Assembly: GCA_030593425.1 (NCBI GenBank)
Contig: JAUVHF010000122.1
Location: 1 to 5,274 of the forward strand
From: Anaerolineales bacterium
GTDB lineage: Bacteria > Chloroflexota > Anaerolineae > UBA7937
Reading direction: 5' to 3'
DNA length: 5,274 nucleotides
A program made the translations under genes and the position numbers. The notes below the pieces were generated by a model that did no database searches, had not been told where the DNA came from, and saw only the letters and a list, made by a program, of their open reading frames with translations. Shown in pieces: positions 5,113 through 5,274 of this stretch; position 1 is the stretch's first letter, and every line of letters starts with the position of its first letter.

Positions 5113-5274
5113 TGAAGATCGGCATCATCGGCGGAGGCATCACCGGCCTGACCGCGGCTTACGAACTAGCGAAGAGGGGACACGAGGTCTCCCTTTTCGA
5201 GAGCGAACCGGATCTGGGGGGCCAAGCGGCCACCTTCCCCGTAGAAGGGACGCGCCTGGAGAAGTTCTACCACC
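5112..5274 (+). CDS. FAD-dependent oxidoreductase (amine oxidase / protoporphyrinogen oxidase-like), 5' part only
   Basis: The open frame starts with ATG overlapping the previous stop by 1 nt and runs out of the window after 54 codons. The N-terminus MKIGIIGGGITGLTAAYELA is a Rossmann dinucleotide-binding fingerprint with G7, G9 and G12, an acidic ribose-binding residue E30 at the end of the second strand (VSLFE), and the following GG pair (36-37) typical of flavin amine-oxidase-like enzymes. The segment TRLEKFYH (47-54) resembles the 'EKFYHH' stretch that I recall from NAD(P)/FAD-dependent oxidoreductases found beside flippase-like genes. GGAGG at 5098-5102 lies 9 nt upstream and can serve as the ribosome site. 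Coupling to the membrane protein suggests joint work on a membrane-associated, perhaps isoprenoid or lipid, substrate. FAD binding is well supported; the reaction cannot be read from this fragment. Confidence 0.88.
   Translation, partial: MKIGIIGGGITGLTAAYELAKRGHEVSLFESEPDLGGQAATFPVEGTRLEKFYH

Noticed and set aside
1..5274. CRISPR arrays, tRNA or rRNA genes, insertion sequences
   Set aside because: No regularly spaced repeats, cloverleaf-like sequence, transposase frames or flanking inverted repeats were seen on either strand.

Overview
The window looks like chromosomal DNA from a bacterium, most likely a Chloroflexota (Anaerolineae-like) lineage. This is an inference. It rests on a secreted SpoIID-type protein with Ig-like and jelly-roll-like modules that ends in a 'YLP-F-V-L-K' tail, a bifunctional phosphoglucose/phosphomannose isomerase in place of a classical Pgi, the wording of the RsmI motifs, and a flippase-like membrane protein overlapping an FAD oxidoreductase gene. 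No marker here fixes the taxonomy. All real genes lie on the + strand. No rRNA, tRNA, CRISPR array, IS element or phage gene was seen.

Layout. (1) Bases 2-3404 hold a tightly packed three-gene run. It contains the 3' part of a SpoIID/LytB-domain cell-wall protein, then rsmI (16S rRNA 2'-O-methyltransferase) 6 nt downstream in the same frame, then the PGI/PMI isomerase gene overlapping rsmI by 17 nt. Their promoter lies left of the window. (2) Bases 3405-3739 are a visibly more AT-rich non-coding stretch. It has a weak terminator-like hairpin, a perfect 6-2-6 palindrome, a good sigma-70-type promoter (TTGACA-17-TAAACT) and a leader of about 110 nt. The leader ends in two directly abutting hairpins, the second of which contains the Shine-Dalgarno sequence of the next gene. 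(3) Bases 3740-3985 encode a stand-alone 81-residue SWIM zinc-finger protein, closed by a strong 9-bp hairpin terminator. (4) From 4087 to the right edge is a second operon: a polytopic membrane protein of the lysylphosphatidylglycerol synthase TM-region (flippase-like) family, overlapping by 1 nt the 5' end of an FAD-dependent oxidoreductase gene that runs out of the window.

The first operon mixes envelope, ribosome-modification and sugar-phosphate functions, so co-transcription probably reflects compaction rather than one pathway. The second pair plausibly acts together on a membrane lipid or isoprenoid-linked substrate. The SWIM gene has its own promoter, structured leader and terminator, so it is an independently controlled unit and the least understood part of the window.
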